Shown here in pieces: positions 7,157-15,101 of a stretch of DNA of 33,847 nucleotides. Source of the DNA: Caryophanales bacterium UBA4951 (lineage in GTDB: Bacteria; Bacillota_I; Bacilli_A; RFN20; CAG-826); NCBI GenBank assembly GCA_002397465.1, contig DHAP01000042.1:852-34698 (forward strand), given 5' to 3'. The notes beneath the pieces are model-generated. The model worked only from the letters and a program-made list of their open reading frames with translations, did not search any database and had not been told where the DNA came from. The position numbers were made by a program, and so were the translations under genes. Position 1 is the first letter of the stretch; each line of letters starts with the position of its first letter.

Positions 7157-7246
7157 GGAGCTGGGGTTGTCCGAGGGAAAACCGCCGGCCTGTCGTTACG
7201 GAAAAAAAGCGGACCTGCCCGTTAGGGAGGTGCCGCTTTTCTTTTT
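7157..7246 (+). ncRNA. unidentified small structured RNA (sRNA or leader/attenuator)
   Basis: A strong promoter at 7124–7152 and a strong terminator at 7206–7246 bound a G+C-rich RNA of about 90 bases with no convincing ORF. I do not recognise the family: it lacks the SRP GGAAGGAAGCA loop, and I could not match it to 6S RNA, tmRNA, RNase P RNA or the common riboswitches. GUCCG (7169–7173) can pair with CGGAC (7210–7214), which is part of the 5' arm of the terminator, so an alternative fold that blocks termination is possible. In that case it would be an attenuator for pnp, whose own promoter-like box lies 42 bases past the terminator. Alternatively it is a free sRNA. The gap 7014–7339 holds this RNA, the interleaved repeats and the pnp promoter, and no gene. 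Confidence 0.55.
7206..7246 (+). terminator. intrinsic terminator of the small RNA
   Basis: AAAGCGG-A-CCT-G-CCC (7206–7220) pairs with GGG-A-GG-TG-CCGCTTT (7225–7239) around a GTTA loop, followed by TCTTTTT. Long, mostly paired stem. Confidence 0.88.
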
Positions 7247-7270
7247 CTATCTTCCCTACGTTCCTGCTCA

Positions 7271-7296
7271 CATACGTCGCGCAAGTATGCTAAGAT
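7271..7296 (+). promoter_or_regulatory. pnp promoter (extended -10) with inverted repeat
   Basis: TGCTAAGAT (7288–7296) is the extended -10 form that recurs in the window; no clear -35. CATAC (7271–7275) and GTATG (7285–7289) form an inverted repeat just upstream that overlaps the TG element. The predicted leader to the pnp ATG is about 37 bases, with GAGG repeated before the start. Confidence 0.55.
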
Positions 7297-7339
7297 AACC
7301 GCGTTAATTCATTATCCATAAGAGGAAAAGAGGAAAAAA

Positions 7340-9565
7340 ATGAAACAAACATTCGAACTTGAGTTCGAAGGCAGGCATCTGCAAATCGAGACCGGAGAGA
7401 TCGCCAAACAAGCCGATGGCGCCGTCTTGGTCAGATTTGGCGACACCGTGGTCCTATCGACCGCCTGCTGTGCCGACACTCCAAAAGAGGGGGACTTCTT
7501 CCCGCTCACCGTCGATTACGTCGAAAAGCAATACGCTTCGGGCAAAATCCCGCAAAGCTTTCTTCGCCGCGAAGGCCGCCCAGATGAGCACGCCACTTTG
7601 AGTGCCCGTCTCATCGACCGCCCAATCCGTCCTTTGTTCGCCGATGGCTTCAGAAACGAAGTCCAGCTCGTGAACACCGTCATGTCCTGCGATCCAAACA
7701 ACACCCCGGAGATGAGCGCCATGCTCGGAGCCTCCTTGGCCCTTTGCATCAGCGACATCCCATTCGATGGCCCGATCGCCGGCGTTTACGTCGGCCGCGT
7801 CGATGGCAAATTCGTCATTGACCCGAACGAAGAGATGAAGAAGAAGAGCGACATCAATCTCACCGTCGCCGGAACCGCCTCCGCCATCATGATGGTCGAA
7901 GCCGGAGCCGACCAGGTCCCAGAAGAAGAGATGCTTGATGCCATCATGTTCGGTCATGAGGCCATCAAGAAACTCTGCGCTTTCGAAGAAACTATCATCA
8001 AAGCGGTTGGCAAAGCCAAACGCCACATTGACCTTTACGCCCCTGATCCAGCCATCAAGGAAGACATCGAAGGCCGCATCAAGACCCGCCTTGTCAAATC
8101 AATTTCCATCGTTGACAAGCTCACCCGTCAGGATGCCGTCGATAGCTTGAAGAAAGAGATCATCGACGATTACGACGGAAGAAAATACGACAACGAGAAA
8201 ATCCATGCCAAGACCATGATGATGGTCAACGACATTCTCGAAGGGATGGTGGCCGAAGAGGTCCGTCGTCTCATCATCGAAGACAAAGTCAGACCTGATG
8301 GCCGCAAAGTCGACGAAATCCGTCCTCTTGACGCCCAAGTCGACCTTCTCCCAAGAGCCCATGGCTCAGCTATGTTCACCCGTGGTCAGACCCAGGTCAT
8401 CTCCACGACGACCTTAGGGCCTCTCTCTGATGCCCAGATCATCGACAACCTCACCGGCGATACCGAGAAGAGGTTCATGCATCAATACAACTTCCCGCCT
8501 TATTCAGTCGGCGAGATCGGACGTATCGGCACTCCAGGCCGCCGCGAAATCGGCCATGGTGCCTTAGGCGAGAGAGCCTTGAGCTACGTCATCCCAGATG
8601 TTGATTCCTTCCCATACACAATCCGCTGCGTTGCTGATGTCGTCGAGAGCAATGGCTCATCCAGCCAGGCTTCCATCTGCGCCAGCTGCATGTCGCTTAT
8701 GGCTGCCGGCGTTCCGTTAAAAGCCATGGTCAGCGGCATTGCCATGGGTCTCATCACCAACGATCCGACCCGTTCGCCAGACAAAAAGAGCAATCACTAC
8801 ACCATTCTTACCGACATTCAGGGTCTAGAGGATCACTTCGGTGACATGGACTTCAAGTGTGCCGGAACCGAGACTGGTATCACGGCCCTCCAGATGGATA
8901 TCAAAATCCATGGTGTCACCCGTGAGGTTCTCAGCGAAGCCTTAGCCCAGGCCCACAAAGCCAGAGCCGAGATCCGCGAAGCCATGAAGAAAGCCATCCC
9001 TGAGCCACGCAAAGAAGTCAGCGAATACGCTCCGAAGATGGTCACCTTCAACATTGACCCAGACAAGATCAGAGACGTCATCGGCACCGGCGGCAAAGTC
9101 ATCAATGACATCATCGCCAAGTGCAATCAGGTCAAGATCGACGTGGAAGACAGTGGCAAAGTCACTCTCTACCATACCGACAAGGCCATGATCGAAAAGG
9201 CCAAGGCCATGATCGATGACATCGTCCGCGAAGCCAAAGTCGGGGAGATCTATGAAGGCAAAGTCACCCGCGTCGAAGAATATGGCGCCTTCGTCAATCT
9301 CTTCGGAGATACCGACGGATTATGCCATGTCAGCCGTCTTGACTGGAAATACATCGACAATGCCAATAACTTCTGCAAAGTCGGAGACACCATGAAAGTG
9401 GTCGTCATCGGGCTTGACGAGAAAGGCAAAGTCAAACTCAGCCATCGCGAATTCCTCGAGAAGCCAGCCGATTACGTCGAACGCCCAGAGCGTCCGGCCG
9501 GAGACAGGCCACACAATTCCTTCCATGGTGGAAACCGTGGCGGAAGAGGCGGCAATCGTCACTAA
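7340..9565 (+). CDS. pnp: polyribonucleotide nucleotidyltransferase (PNPase)
   Basis: PNPase is a phosphorolytic 3'-to-5' exoribonuclease, a trimeric ring enzyme central to mRNA decay. The 741-residue protein has two RNase PH-like domains (about 1–215 and 300–545) with an alpha-helical linker. The second core holds FMHQYNFPPYSVGE and GRREIGHGALGERAL. A KH domain follows (about 565–625, IRDVIGTGGKVINDI), then an S1 domain (about 635–705, GEIYEGKVTRVEEYGAFV), and a Gly/Arg/His-rich tail ending GGNRGGRGGNRH that may add RNA affinity. The start is set by a GAGG element six bases upstream. It is a single-gene unit with its own promoter and terminator, and joins the RNase J2-like gene in this window as part of the RNA decay machinery. 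Confidence 0.98.
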   Translation: MKQTFELEFEGRHLQIETGEIAKQADGAVLVRFGDTVVLSTACCADTPKEGDFFPLTVDYVEKQYASGKIPQSFLRREGRPDEHATLSARLIDRPIRPLFADGFRNEVQLVNTVMSCDPNNTPEMSAMLGASLALCISDIPFDGPIAGVYVGRVDGKFVIDPNEEMKKKSDINLTVAGTASAIMMVEAGADQVPEEEMLDAIMFGHEAIKKLCAFEETIIKAVGKAKRHIDLYAPDPAIKEDIEGRIKTRLVKSISIVDKLTRQDAVDSLKKEIIDDYDGRKYDNEKIHAKTMMMVNDILEGMVAEEVRRLIIEDKVRPDGRKVDEIRPLDAQVDLLPRAHGSAMFTRGQTQVISTTTLGPLSDAQIIDNLTGDTEKRFMHQYNFPPYSVGEIGRIGTPGRREIGHGALGERALSYVIPDVDSFPYTIRCVADVVESNGSSSQASICASCMSLMAAGVPLKAMVSGIAMGLITNDPTRSPDKKSNHYTILTDIQGLEDHFGDMDFKCAGTETGITALQMDIKIHGVTREVLSEALAQAHKARAEIREAMKKAIPEPRKEVSEYAPKMVTFNIDPDKIRDVIGTGGKVINDIIAKCNQVKIDVEDSGKVTLYHTDKAMIEKAKAMIDDIVREAKVGEIYEGKVTRVEEYGAFVNLFGDTDGLCHVSRLDWKYIDNANNFCKVGDTMKVVVIGLDEKGKVKLSHREFLEKPADYVERPERPAGDRPHNSFHGGNRGGRGGNRH

Positions 9566-9577
9566 TCGATAAAGTTT

Positions 9578-9608
9578 AGGTCTCCCCGATGGGGAGGCCT
9601 TTTCTTTT
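9578..9608 (+). terminator. pnp terminator
   Basis: AGGTCTCCCC (9578–9587) pairs with GGGGAGGCCT (9591–9600) over ten bases with one G·U pair and a GAT loop, followed by TTTTCTTTT. Confidence 0.92.
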
Positions 9609-9657
9609 GCTCGAATGCCAATTTATCGGCCGTAGGCCGAGGAAACTAAGTATTATT

Positions 9658-9688
9658 TGTCTCATAAGAGACACAACTGTGCTAAGAT
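9658..9688 (+). promoter_or_regulatory. promoter and candidate operator of the glpA-like operon
   Basis: Extended -10 TGCTAAGAT (9680–9688). The inverted repeat TGTCTC-ATAA-GAGACA (9659–9674), with TT and CAA flanks that extend the symmetry, covers the place where the -35 would be. This is the usual site for a repressor or activator. Another dyad, CGGCC-GTA-GGCCG, is just upstream (about 9627–9639). Confidence 0.6.
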
Positions 9689-9716
9689 AAAGCCAATTAG
9701 AGGTAAGACAACTCAA

Positions 9717-11156
9717 ATGGAAGACGTAATTATCATTGGGGCTGGCGCCGTCGGCGCCTTTATAGCCCGCTCACTTTCAGTTTATGAGCTGAAAGTTCTT
9801 GTTTTGGACAAGGAAAACGACGTCGGTGACGTTACCAGCATGGCTAACTCAGCCATCGCCCACTCAGGCTATGACCCTGAGCCAGGAACCAAAAAAGCCA
9901 TCTTCAACGTCGCCGGCAACAAAATGATGCCGACGGTCTGCCGTGAACTTGACGTCCCATATGGGAAAATCGGCACCATGACGATAGCTCTTGAGGATTC
10001 TCAGCTGAAAACCCTTGAGGATCTTAAGCTCCGCGCCGAAAAGAACGGCGTCGAGGCCAGACTCATGAGCCATGATGAAGTCATCAAGGCCGAGCCTAAC
10101 ATCAATCCTGAAGTCAAAGGCGCTCTTCTTTGCCCGACCGGCGGAATCGTCAATCCTTTCCTCTTGGTGGCCAGAGCCTTCGAAAACGCCATGGACAACG
10201 GCGTCAAACTTGCCTTAAACGAAGAAGTCACCGGAATTGAGAGCAAAAAAGATGGTTTCGTCGTCAAAACCAAAGACAATGAATACGAAGCGAAAGTCGT
10301 CATCAACGCAGCTGGGCTTCATAGCGATGACGTCGCCAAGATGATCGAACCGATTTCTTGGAGCATCAATCCGAGAAAAGGCGAGTACTACGTTTTGGAC
10401 CACTATGCCCCGGGACTCGTCAATCACGTTCTTTTCCCGCTTCCTTCAAGCAAAGGAAAAGGCGTTCTCGTCACCACGACGACCTCAGGCGATTATCTTG
10501 TCGGTCCATCGAGCGAATTCGTTCCTTCAAAGGATGACGTCTCAACCGATGTCATGACCCTTGAGGACGTCAAAGCCCAGGCCAAGAGCCTGGTTCCGAA
10601 CATCCCGTTCAATCAGCAGATCAGGGTATACGCCGGCTTAAGAGCCACTCCGTCAACCCATGATTTCATCATCGAGCCCGCCAAGAGCAACTCCAAATTC
10701 ATCAACGTGGCAGGAATCGAATCGCCAGGCTTGGTTTCTTCACCGGCCATCGGCGAATACGTCGCTGACAAATTAGTGGGGGCCGTCTTGCCTTTGAAGA
10801 AAAAAGCCCATTACGAAACAAAAGTAAGACCTTACGTCAAACCGCTTACGATGCCATTGGAAGAGAGAAACGCCCTCATCAAAGAACATCCTGATTACGG
10901 CATGATGGTTTGCCAGTGCGAGAAAGTGTCGCTTGGAGAAATCAAAGACGTTATGTCACGTTCTTTGCCGGTTTATAGCGTCAAGGCTTTGAAGAAACGC
11001 ACAAGAGCCGGCTTTGGCAAATGCCAAGGCGGTTTCTGCCAGCCTTCAATCGTGAGACTGTTGGCCGAGTATTATCATACGACGCCCGACAAAGTGAACT
11101 ATGACAAGCTCAATTCGCCACTCGTCGTCGAAGAAGTCAAGAAGGAGGGCAAATAA
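9717..11156 (+). CDS. FAD-dependent dehydrogenase with C-terminal [2Fe-2S] domain, GlpA-like
   Basis: This belongs to the DAO superfamily of flavin enzymes that includes anaerobic glycerol-3-phosphate dehydrogenase GlpA and 2-hydroxyglutarate oxidase. The 479-residue form from ATG 9717 begins MEDVIIIGAGAVGAFIA, an N-terminal FAD motif. The C-terminal 80 residues carry a BFD-like iron-sulfur motif: CQCEK near residue 400 and GKCQGGFC near residue 441. An in-frame upstream ATG at 9657 lies before the -10 box and is rejected. It heads a run of three genes with the second FAD/NAD protein and DUF1667, a set known from many anaerobes and usually annotated as a glycerol-3-phosphate oxidising complex. 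Glycerol-3-phosphate as substrate is likely but not proven; no glpK or glpF is in view. Confidence 0.85.
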   Translation: MEDVIIIGAGAVGAFIARSLSVYELKVLVLDKENDVGDVTSMANSAIAHSGYDPEPGTKKAIFNVAGNKMMPTVCRELDVPYGKIGTMTIALEDSQLKTLEDLKLRAEKNGVEARLMSHDEVIKAEPNINPEVKGALLCPTGGIVNPFLLVARAFENAMDNGVKLALNEEVTGIESKKDGFVVKTKDNEYEAKVVINAAGLHSDDVAKMIEPISWSINPRKGEYYVLDHYAPGLVNHVLFPLPSSKGKGVLVTTTTSGDYLVGPSSEFVPSKDDVSTDVMTLEDVKAQAKSLVPNIPFNQQIRVYAGLRATPSTHDFIIEPAKSNSKFINVAGIESPGLVSSPAIGEYVADKLVGAVLPLKKKAHYETKVRPYVKPLTMPLEERNALIKEHPDYGMMVCQCEKVSLGEIKDVMSRSLPVYSVKALKKRTRAGFGKCQGGFCQPSIVRLLAEYYHTTPDKVNYDKLNSPLVVEEVKKEGK

Positions 11157-11158
11157 TC

Positions 11159-12418
11159 ATGATCAAGAAAGATCTTGTCATCATAGGCGGTGGCTCAGCC
11201 GGAATGGCCGCAGCCGTCGGAGCCTATGACCAGGGCGTCAAAGACATACTAATTATCGAAAGAGGCCCATTCTTAGGGGGAATCCTCAATCAGTGCATCC
11301 ATAATGGTTTCGGCCTTACGGAATTCAAGGAAGAGTTGACGGGACCGGAATTTGCCTCTCGCTTCATCAAAGAAGTGAAGGAAAGAAACATCCAATACGT
11401 TCTTGATAGCACAGTCACATCCTTAACCAGAGACAAAGTCGTAACCTATACGAATTCGACTGATGGCGTCGTCCAAGTCGAAGCCAAAGCCATAGTCATG
11501 GCCACTGGATGCTACGAAAGAAATGCTGGCGCCATCGGAATTCCTGGCGATAGACCTGCCGGAGTTTTGACCGCTGGCCAGGCTCAGCTGTTCCTCAACG
11601 AATACGGGTATCTGGTCGGAAAGAGAGTCTTCATTCTCGGATCTGGCGACATTGGGCTTATCATGGCGAGACGTTTGACCCTTGAAGGGGCCGAAGTCCT
11701 TGGCGTGGCTGAAATCATGCCTTGGAGCAACGGTCTTAACAGAAACATGGTCCAATGCCTCTATGACTTCAACATCCCGCTTTATCTCTCACATACGGTG
11801 AGCAAAGTGGTGGGGAAAGAAAGAGTCGAGCGAATCGAAATCAGCCAGGTAGACGCGACAATGCACGCCATACCCGGAACCGAGAAATCCTTTAACGTTG
11901 ACACGCTCATCCTCTCAATCGGCTTAATTCCGAATAACAGCTTGCTGAACAGCATATCCTGCAGCATGTCGAGAACCAAAGGCGCAGTCGTCAACGATCA
12001 CTTCGAAACCGACATCGATGGCATCTTCTCATGCGGAAATGTTTTGCACGTCCACGACCTCGTTGACAACGTCGTCAGCGAAGCAAGGGAAGCCGGCAAA
12101 GGAGCAGCCTATTACATACAAGGAAAACTTCCGAGGGACAAGGACGCAATCGTCTGCAACCCAGGGGACGGGATCGGATATGTCGTCCCTCAGAAAATCG
12201 ATCTAAAGGAAGCGGAGGATAACATCCTCTTCAAGTTCCGGGTACGCAAGCCAAGCAAGAACGTTTATATTCAATACGAATTTAATGGCGACATAATTAA
12301 GAAAGTGTTCAAACCTGTGATTATACCTAGCGAAATGGAAATCGAACAACTTCCTAAAAACTTACTAAAAACCAACCAAGGAACTATCAACGTTTCGTTG
12401 GTTCAAAAGGAGGCATAG
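11159..12418 (+). CDS. FAD/NAD(P)-binding oxidoreductase, second subunit of the GlpA-like set
   Basis: A 419-residue pyridine nucleotide-disulfide oxidoreductase-like protein without the redox-active CxxC pair of thioredoxin reductase. The N-terminus IIGGGSAGMAAAVGAY binds FAD, and VFILGSGDIGLIMARRL (about residues 159–175) is the second Rossmann motif, for NAD(H). IVMATGCYERNAG and DGIFSCGNVLHVHD are the usual FAD-contact segments, and CIHNGFGL resembles proteins of the sarcosine oxidase alpha/hydrogen cyanide synthase group. It probably passes electrons between the GlpA-like flavin and NAD or another carrier. GGAGG overlaps the end of the preceding gene (2-base gap). The stop is TAG. An imperfect hairpin, AACCAAC with GTTGGTT (12370–12403), lies at its 3' end just before the SD of the next gene. 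Confidence 0.85.
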   Translation: MIKKDLVIIGGGSAGMAAAVGAYDQGVKDILIIERGPFLGGILNQCIHNGFGLTEFKEELTGPEFASRFIKEVKERNIQYVLDSTVTSLTRDKVVTYTNSTDGVVQVEAKAIVMATGCYERNAGAIGIPGDRPAGVLTAGQAQLFLNEYGYLVGKRVFILGSGDIGLIMARRLTLEGAEVLGVAEIMPWSNGLNRNMVQCLYDFNIPLYLSHTVSKVVGKERVERIEISQVDATMHAIPGTEKSFNVDTLILSIGLIPNNSLLNSISCSMSRTKGAVVNDHFETDIDGIFSCGNVLHVHDLVDNVVSEAREAGKGAAYYIQGKLPRDKDAIVCNPGDGIGYVVPQKIDLKEAEDNILFKFRVRKPSKNVYIQYEFNGDIIKKVFKPVIIPSEMEIEQLPKNLLKTNQGTINVSLVQKEA

Positions 12419-12419
12419 T

Positions 12420-12776
12420 ATGGCTGAAAGAGAACTTATTTGCATCAATTGCCCAAGAGGATGCCACCTCAAAGTAGATGACAATCTCAACGTTACCGGA
12501 AACTTCTGCCCAAGAGGCGCCGCCTATGGCAAACAAGAGGTCACCAACCCGACGAGGACCGTCACTTCGACCGTCCGCATCGACGGGGCTGAGCTTCCGC
12601 TTTGCCCAGTGAAGACCGCCAAGGCCGTCAGCAAAGGAAAAATGTTTGACGTCATGGTGTCAATCAACGCGGTCCGTCTTAAGGCCCCCGTTCATATTGG
12701 GGATGTCGTCATCAAAGACGTTTGCGGAACCGGCGTCGACGTTGTTAGCTGCCGTGACATGGAGAAAATAGCCTGA
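12420..12776 (+). CDS. DUF1667 protein, small Cys-rich partner of the GlpA-like set
   Basis: A 118-residue protein with CINCPRGC (residues 8–15) and GNFCPRG (about 29–35), the four-cysteine pattern of DUF1667, likely an iron-sulfur or metal site. This family is almost always found directly after the two flavoproteins seen here, so it is likely the third, electron-transfer subunit. AAAGGAGG is seven bases before the ATG. The TGA stop shares its last base with the ATG of the phosphodiesterase gene (TGATG). The role in the complex is inferred from context. Confidence 0.88.
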   Translation: MAERELICINCPRGCHLKVDDNLNVTGNFCPRGAAYGKQEVTNPTRTVTSTVRIDGAELPLCPVKTAKAVSKGKMFDVMVSINAVRLKAPVHIGDVVIKDVCGTGVDVVSCRDMEKIA

Positions 12777-13321
12777 TGAGGATTTTGGTCGCCAGCGACA
12801 TCCATGGAAGACTCCATCGGATGGAAGCTTTTAACGTTTGGATCGACAAATTGAATCCGGAGAGGATCATCCTTTTAGGCGACTATTTGTATAATGGCCC
12901 GCGGAATGGGGTTCCAGATGACTACAACCCGATGGAAGTGAGCAAACTTTTGAACATGAACGCCCAGAGAATCATCGGTGTGCGTGGCAACTGCGACTCA
13001 AGAATCGACGACACCCTCTTGGATTTTAAGCTTGAGGACAATCGAAGCATCGAACTTGATGGCATGAAATTCGAGCTTTATCACGGAGATGACTTCTCAC
13101 TCAGGAATCTTAAGAAAGAAAAAGGCCACATCCTTCTTTCAGGCCATACGCATATCTACGTTTTGAAGGAAGAGGACGGAATCGTTTACCTCAACCCCGG
13201 ATCCATCTCTTTTCCGAAGAACATGAATCCCCCGAGCTTCGCGCTGATTGAAGACGGAGAGGCCCAAATAATCGACTTTGACAATGGGTCCGTTTTAAAG
13301 AAACTTCCGATTTTGTCTTAA
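12776..13321 (+). CDS. yfcE: YfcE/MJ0936-type metallophosphodiesterase
   Basis: Calcineurin-like phosphoesterase of 181 residues in the YfcE group, which hydrolyses phosphodiester model substrates with Mn2+; the physiological substrate is unknown. Metal motifs in order: DIHGR (D8, H10), LLGDYLYNG (GD), GVRGNCDS (GNCD), LYHGDD and LLSGHTHI (GHTH). It overlaps the DUF1667 stop by one base, so it is cotranscribed with the GlpA-like set. A link to glycerophosphodiester breakdown is tempting but not shown by the sequence. Confidence 0.9.
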   Translation: MRILVASDIHGRLHRMEAFNVWIDKLNPERIILLGDYLYNGPRNGVPDDYNPMEVSKLLNMNAQRIIGVRGNCDSRIDDTLLDFKLEDNRSIELDGMKFELYHGDDFSLRNLKKEKGHILLSGHTHIYVLKEEDGIVYLNPGSISFPKNMNPPSFALIEDGEAQIIDFDNGSVLKKLPILS

Positions 13322-13323
13322 AA

Positions 13324-13356
13324 CTTATAGTTTTATAAGAGCGTTTTGCCTATAAT
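13324..13356 (+). promoter_or_regulatory. likely rnjB promoter after an A+T-rich dyad
   Basis: TATAAT at 13351–13356 is a perfect -10, with TTGCC just before it but no good -35. The dyad CTTATA-GTTT-TATAAG (13324–13339) precedes it; it may be a weak terminator for the upstream operon or an operator. The leader to the RNase J ATG is about 43 bases with SD TGGAGA (13393–13398). Confidence 0.5.
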
Positions 13357-13405
13357 GGGTTAGAGAATTTTTATATGTTTGAAAATAATGAATGGAGAAT
13401 GATTT

Positions 13406-15079
13406 ATGAGCGATAAAATCAGGATTTTTGCCTTAGGGGGCCTTGATGAGGACGGCAAGAATTGCACCGTTGTCGAGATAAACGGAGATATTTTCGTTGT
13501 CGACTGCGGAATCAAATACCCTGACAAAACGATGCCTGGCATCGACTATGTGATACCGAACTTCCAATACCTAAAAGACCGAAAAGACAAGGTTAAAGCC
13601 TATTTCATCAGCCATGGCCATGATGACCAAATGGGAGCTTTGGCTTATCTCTACAAGGACGTCCCGGCCCCAATCTATGGCTCGCTTGTGACTTTGGCAA
13701 TGTTCAAGAGCTTCAGCCGCCACGTCGGAATCGATCCTTCGCATTATGATTTGCACATCGTCGAGGCTACCTCGACTTTCATGGTCGCCGGAAGGAAGAT
13801 TTCTTTCTTCAGAACCGCCCATAACATCGCGATGAGCAGTGGCATTGCCATTTCCAGCGACAAAGGAAACATCATTTTCACATCCGACTTTGTCGTCGAG
13901 AACAACGCCAACCCGAATTATCTGCACGACATGAACGCCATCGCCAAGATAGCCGAAGATCCTACCCTCGTTTTGCTAAGTGAGTCCGTTTATGCCTCCC
14001 ATGCCGGCTATACCGCTCCGGATTACAAACTGACCCCGATCATCGAACAAACGGTGAAAGACGCCCCAGGCCGTGTCTTTGTCGCCTTGTTCAGCGCCAA
14101 CTTCTATAACATCGACGAAGTCATCGCTTTGGCCATTTCGACTAGAAAGAAAATCATCCCTTACGATGAGGAGACAGCCGAAACCATCTCCAATATGCAA
14201 AACTGCGGTCAGCTCCTGATCCCAAGAGAGAACTTTGCCCCGATTGATGACCTCAATCGCTATAGAGCCCAGGACATCATCGTTCTTATGCTTGGATATG
14301 GCGTGAGGCTATATGGCAAAATCGCCCTTTTGGCCGCTGGTCAAAACGAAACGAAGCAAGTCATGCTCAATGCCACCGATACTTTCATCTCGGCTTGCCC
14401 AAGCAACGACAACACCGAAATAGAGGCGACCGATTCTCTCGATGAGCTCTATCGTAGCGGCTGCACTGTTCTCAATGTCCCAAAGAAACATTTCCTCAAG
14501 ATGCATGCCTCAGAAGAGGACCTCAAGATGATGATCGCCCTTCTCAAGCCGACTTATTACATCCCGATCAAAGGCTTCTACAAAGACCTTCTTGGAAATG
14601 CCGAGGTCGCCCTTTCAATGGGCATCAACCTCAACCATTCGAATGTGTTCTTGCTTGAAAACGGCTTATCCTGCCTCTTTGACGAGACCGGCGGCCATTT
14701 GATGAACGAGGGCATCGTCCATGGCGACATCTTAATCGATGGCATCGGAGTGGGAGACGTCGGAGCCCAAGTCATCAACGACCGTGAAAAACTCAGCCAG
14801 GGAGTAGTGATCTTGGCAGCGACGGTTTCTAAGAGCAGCCGCAAAATCGTGGCCGGTCCAGACGTCCAAATCAGAGGGCTCGTCTTCCTTAAGGACAGCG
14901 ATGCCATATTGCGCGACGTCAGCAAGATATTCTTGACCACCTTGAACGATGATTTGGCCTCAGCGCCTTATGACGTCAATAAGATACGCGATGACGTATA
15001 CGACAAATGCCTTAGGGCCATCAGGAGACAAACCGGCAAAGAACCGATGGTTCTCCCCTTAATCATAGAAATCGCCTAA
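13406..15079 (+). CDS. rnjB: RNase J2-like protein with degenerate catalytic site
   Basis: RNase J proteins are MBL/beta-CASP nucleases that degrade RNA 5'-to-3'; in Firmicutes the J1 and J2 paralogs form a complex. This 557-residue protein has the full fold and C-terminal domain (GDILIDGIGVGDVGAQV, GPDVQIRGLVFL, KEPMVLPLIIEIA). The metal motif HxHxDH reads HGHDDQ (H70, H72, D74, Q75), and the late HGE-type motif reads IKGFY, with K389 where active enzymes have His. RTAHN and TSDF are kept in part. From memory, Bacillus J2 also has a degraded motif (HGHDEN, NGEY), so this is best seen as the J2-type, weakly active or structural subunit. No J1 gene is in the window. It is followed 22 bases later by ftsK. 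Confidence 0.85.
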   Translation: MSDKIRIFALGGLDEDGKNCTVVEINGDIFVVDCGIKYPDKTMPGIDYVIPNFQYLKDRKDKVKAYFISHGHDDQMGALAYLYKDVPAPIYGSLVTLAMFKSFSRHVGIDPSHYDLHIVEATSTFMVAGRKISFFRTAHNIAMSSGIAISSDKGNIIFTSDFVVENNANPNYLHDMNAIAKIAEDPTLVLLSESVYASHAGYTAPDYKLTPIIEQTVKDAPGRVFVALFSANFYNIDEVIALAISTRKKIIPYDEETAETISNMQNCGQLLIPRENFAPIDDLNRYRAQDIIVLMLGYGVRLYGKIALLAAGQNETKQVMLNATDTFISACPSNDNTEIEATDSLDELYRSGCTVLNVPKKHFLKMHASEEDLKMMIALLKPTYYIPIKGFYKDLLGNAEVALSMGINLNHSNVFLLENGLSCLFDETGGHLMNEGIVHGDILIDGIGVGDVGAQVINDREKLSQGVVILAATVSKSSRKIVAGPDVQIRGLVFLKDSDAILRDVSKIFLTTLNDDLASAPYDVNKIRDDVYDKCLRAIRRQTGKEPMVLPLIIEIA

Positions 15080-15101
15080 CCGTTTCTCTCAGGTCTTCAT
15101 C

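Noticed and set aside
7157..7246. SRP (4.5S) RNA or a known riboswitch for the small transcript
   Set aside because: The conserved SRP loop GGAAGGAAGCA is missing, and no consensus I know (ZTP, fluoride, guanidine, THF, preQ1) fits the sequence.
7075..7293. 72-codon plus-strand ORF over the small RNA
   Set aside because: It crosses the sRNA promoter and the terminator, has no SD, and its sequence simply reads through the hairpin.
7454..8026. 190-codon minus-strand ORF opposite pnp
   Set aside because: Shadow of a conserved PNPase region; acidic, low-information sequence.
12370..12403. Hairpin AACCAAC/GTTGGTT as a terminator inside the glpA-like operon
   Set aside because: Loop of 20 bases, no T-run, and it is followed at once by an SD and gene; at most it modulates DUF1667 translation.
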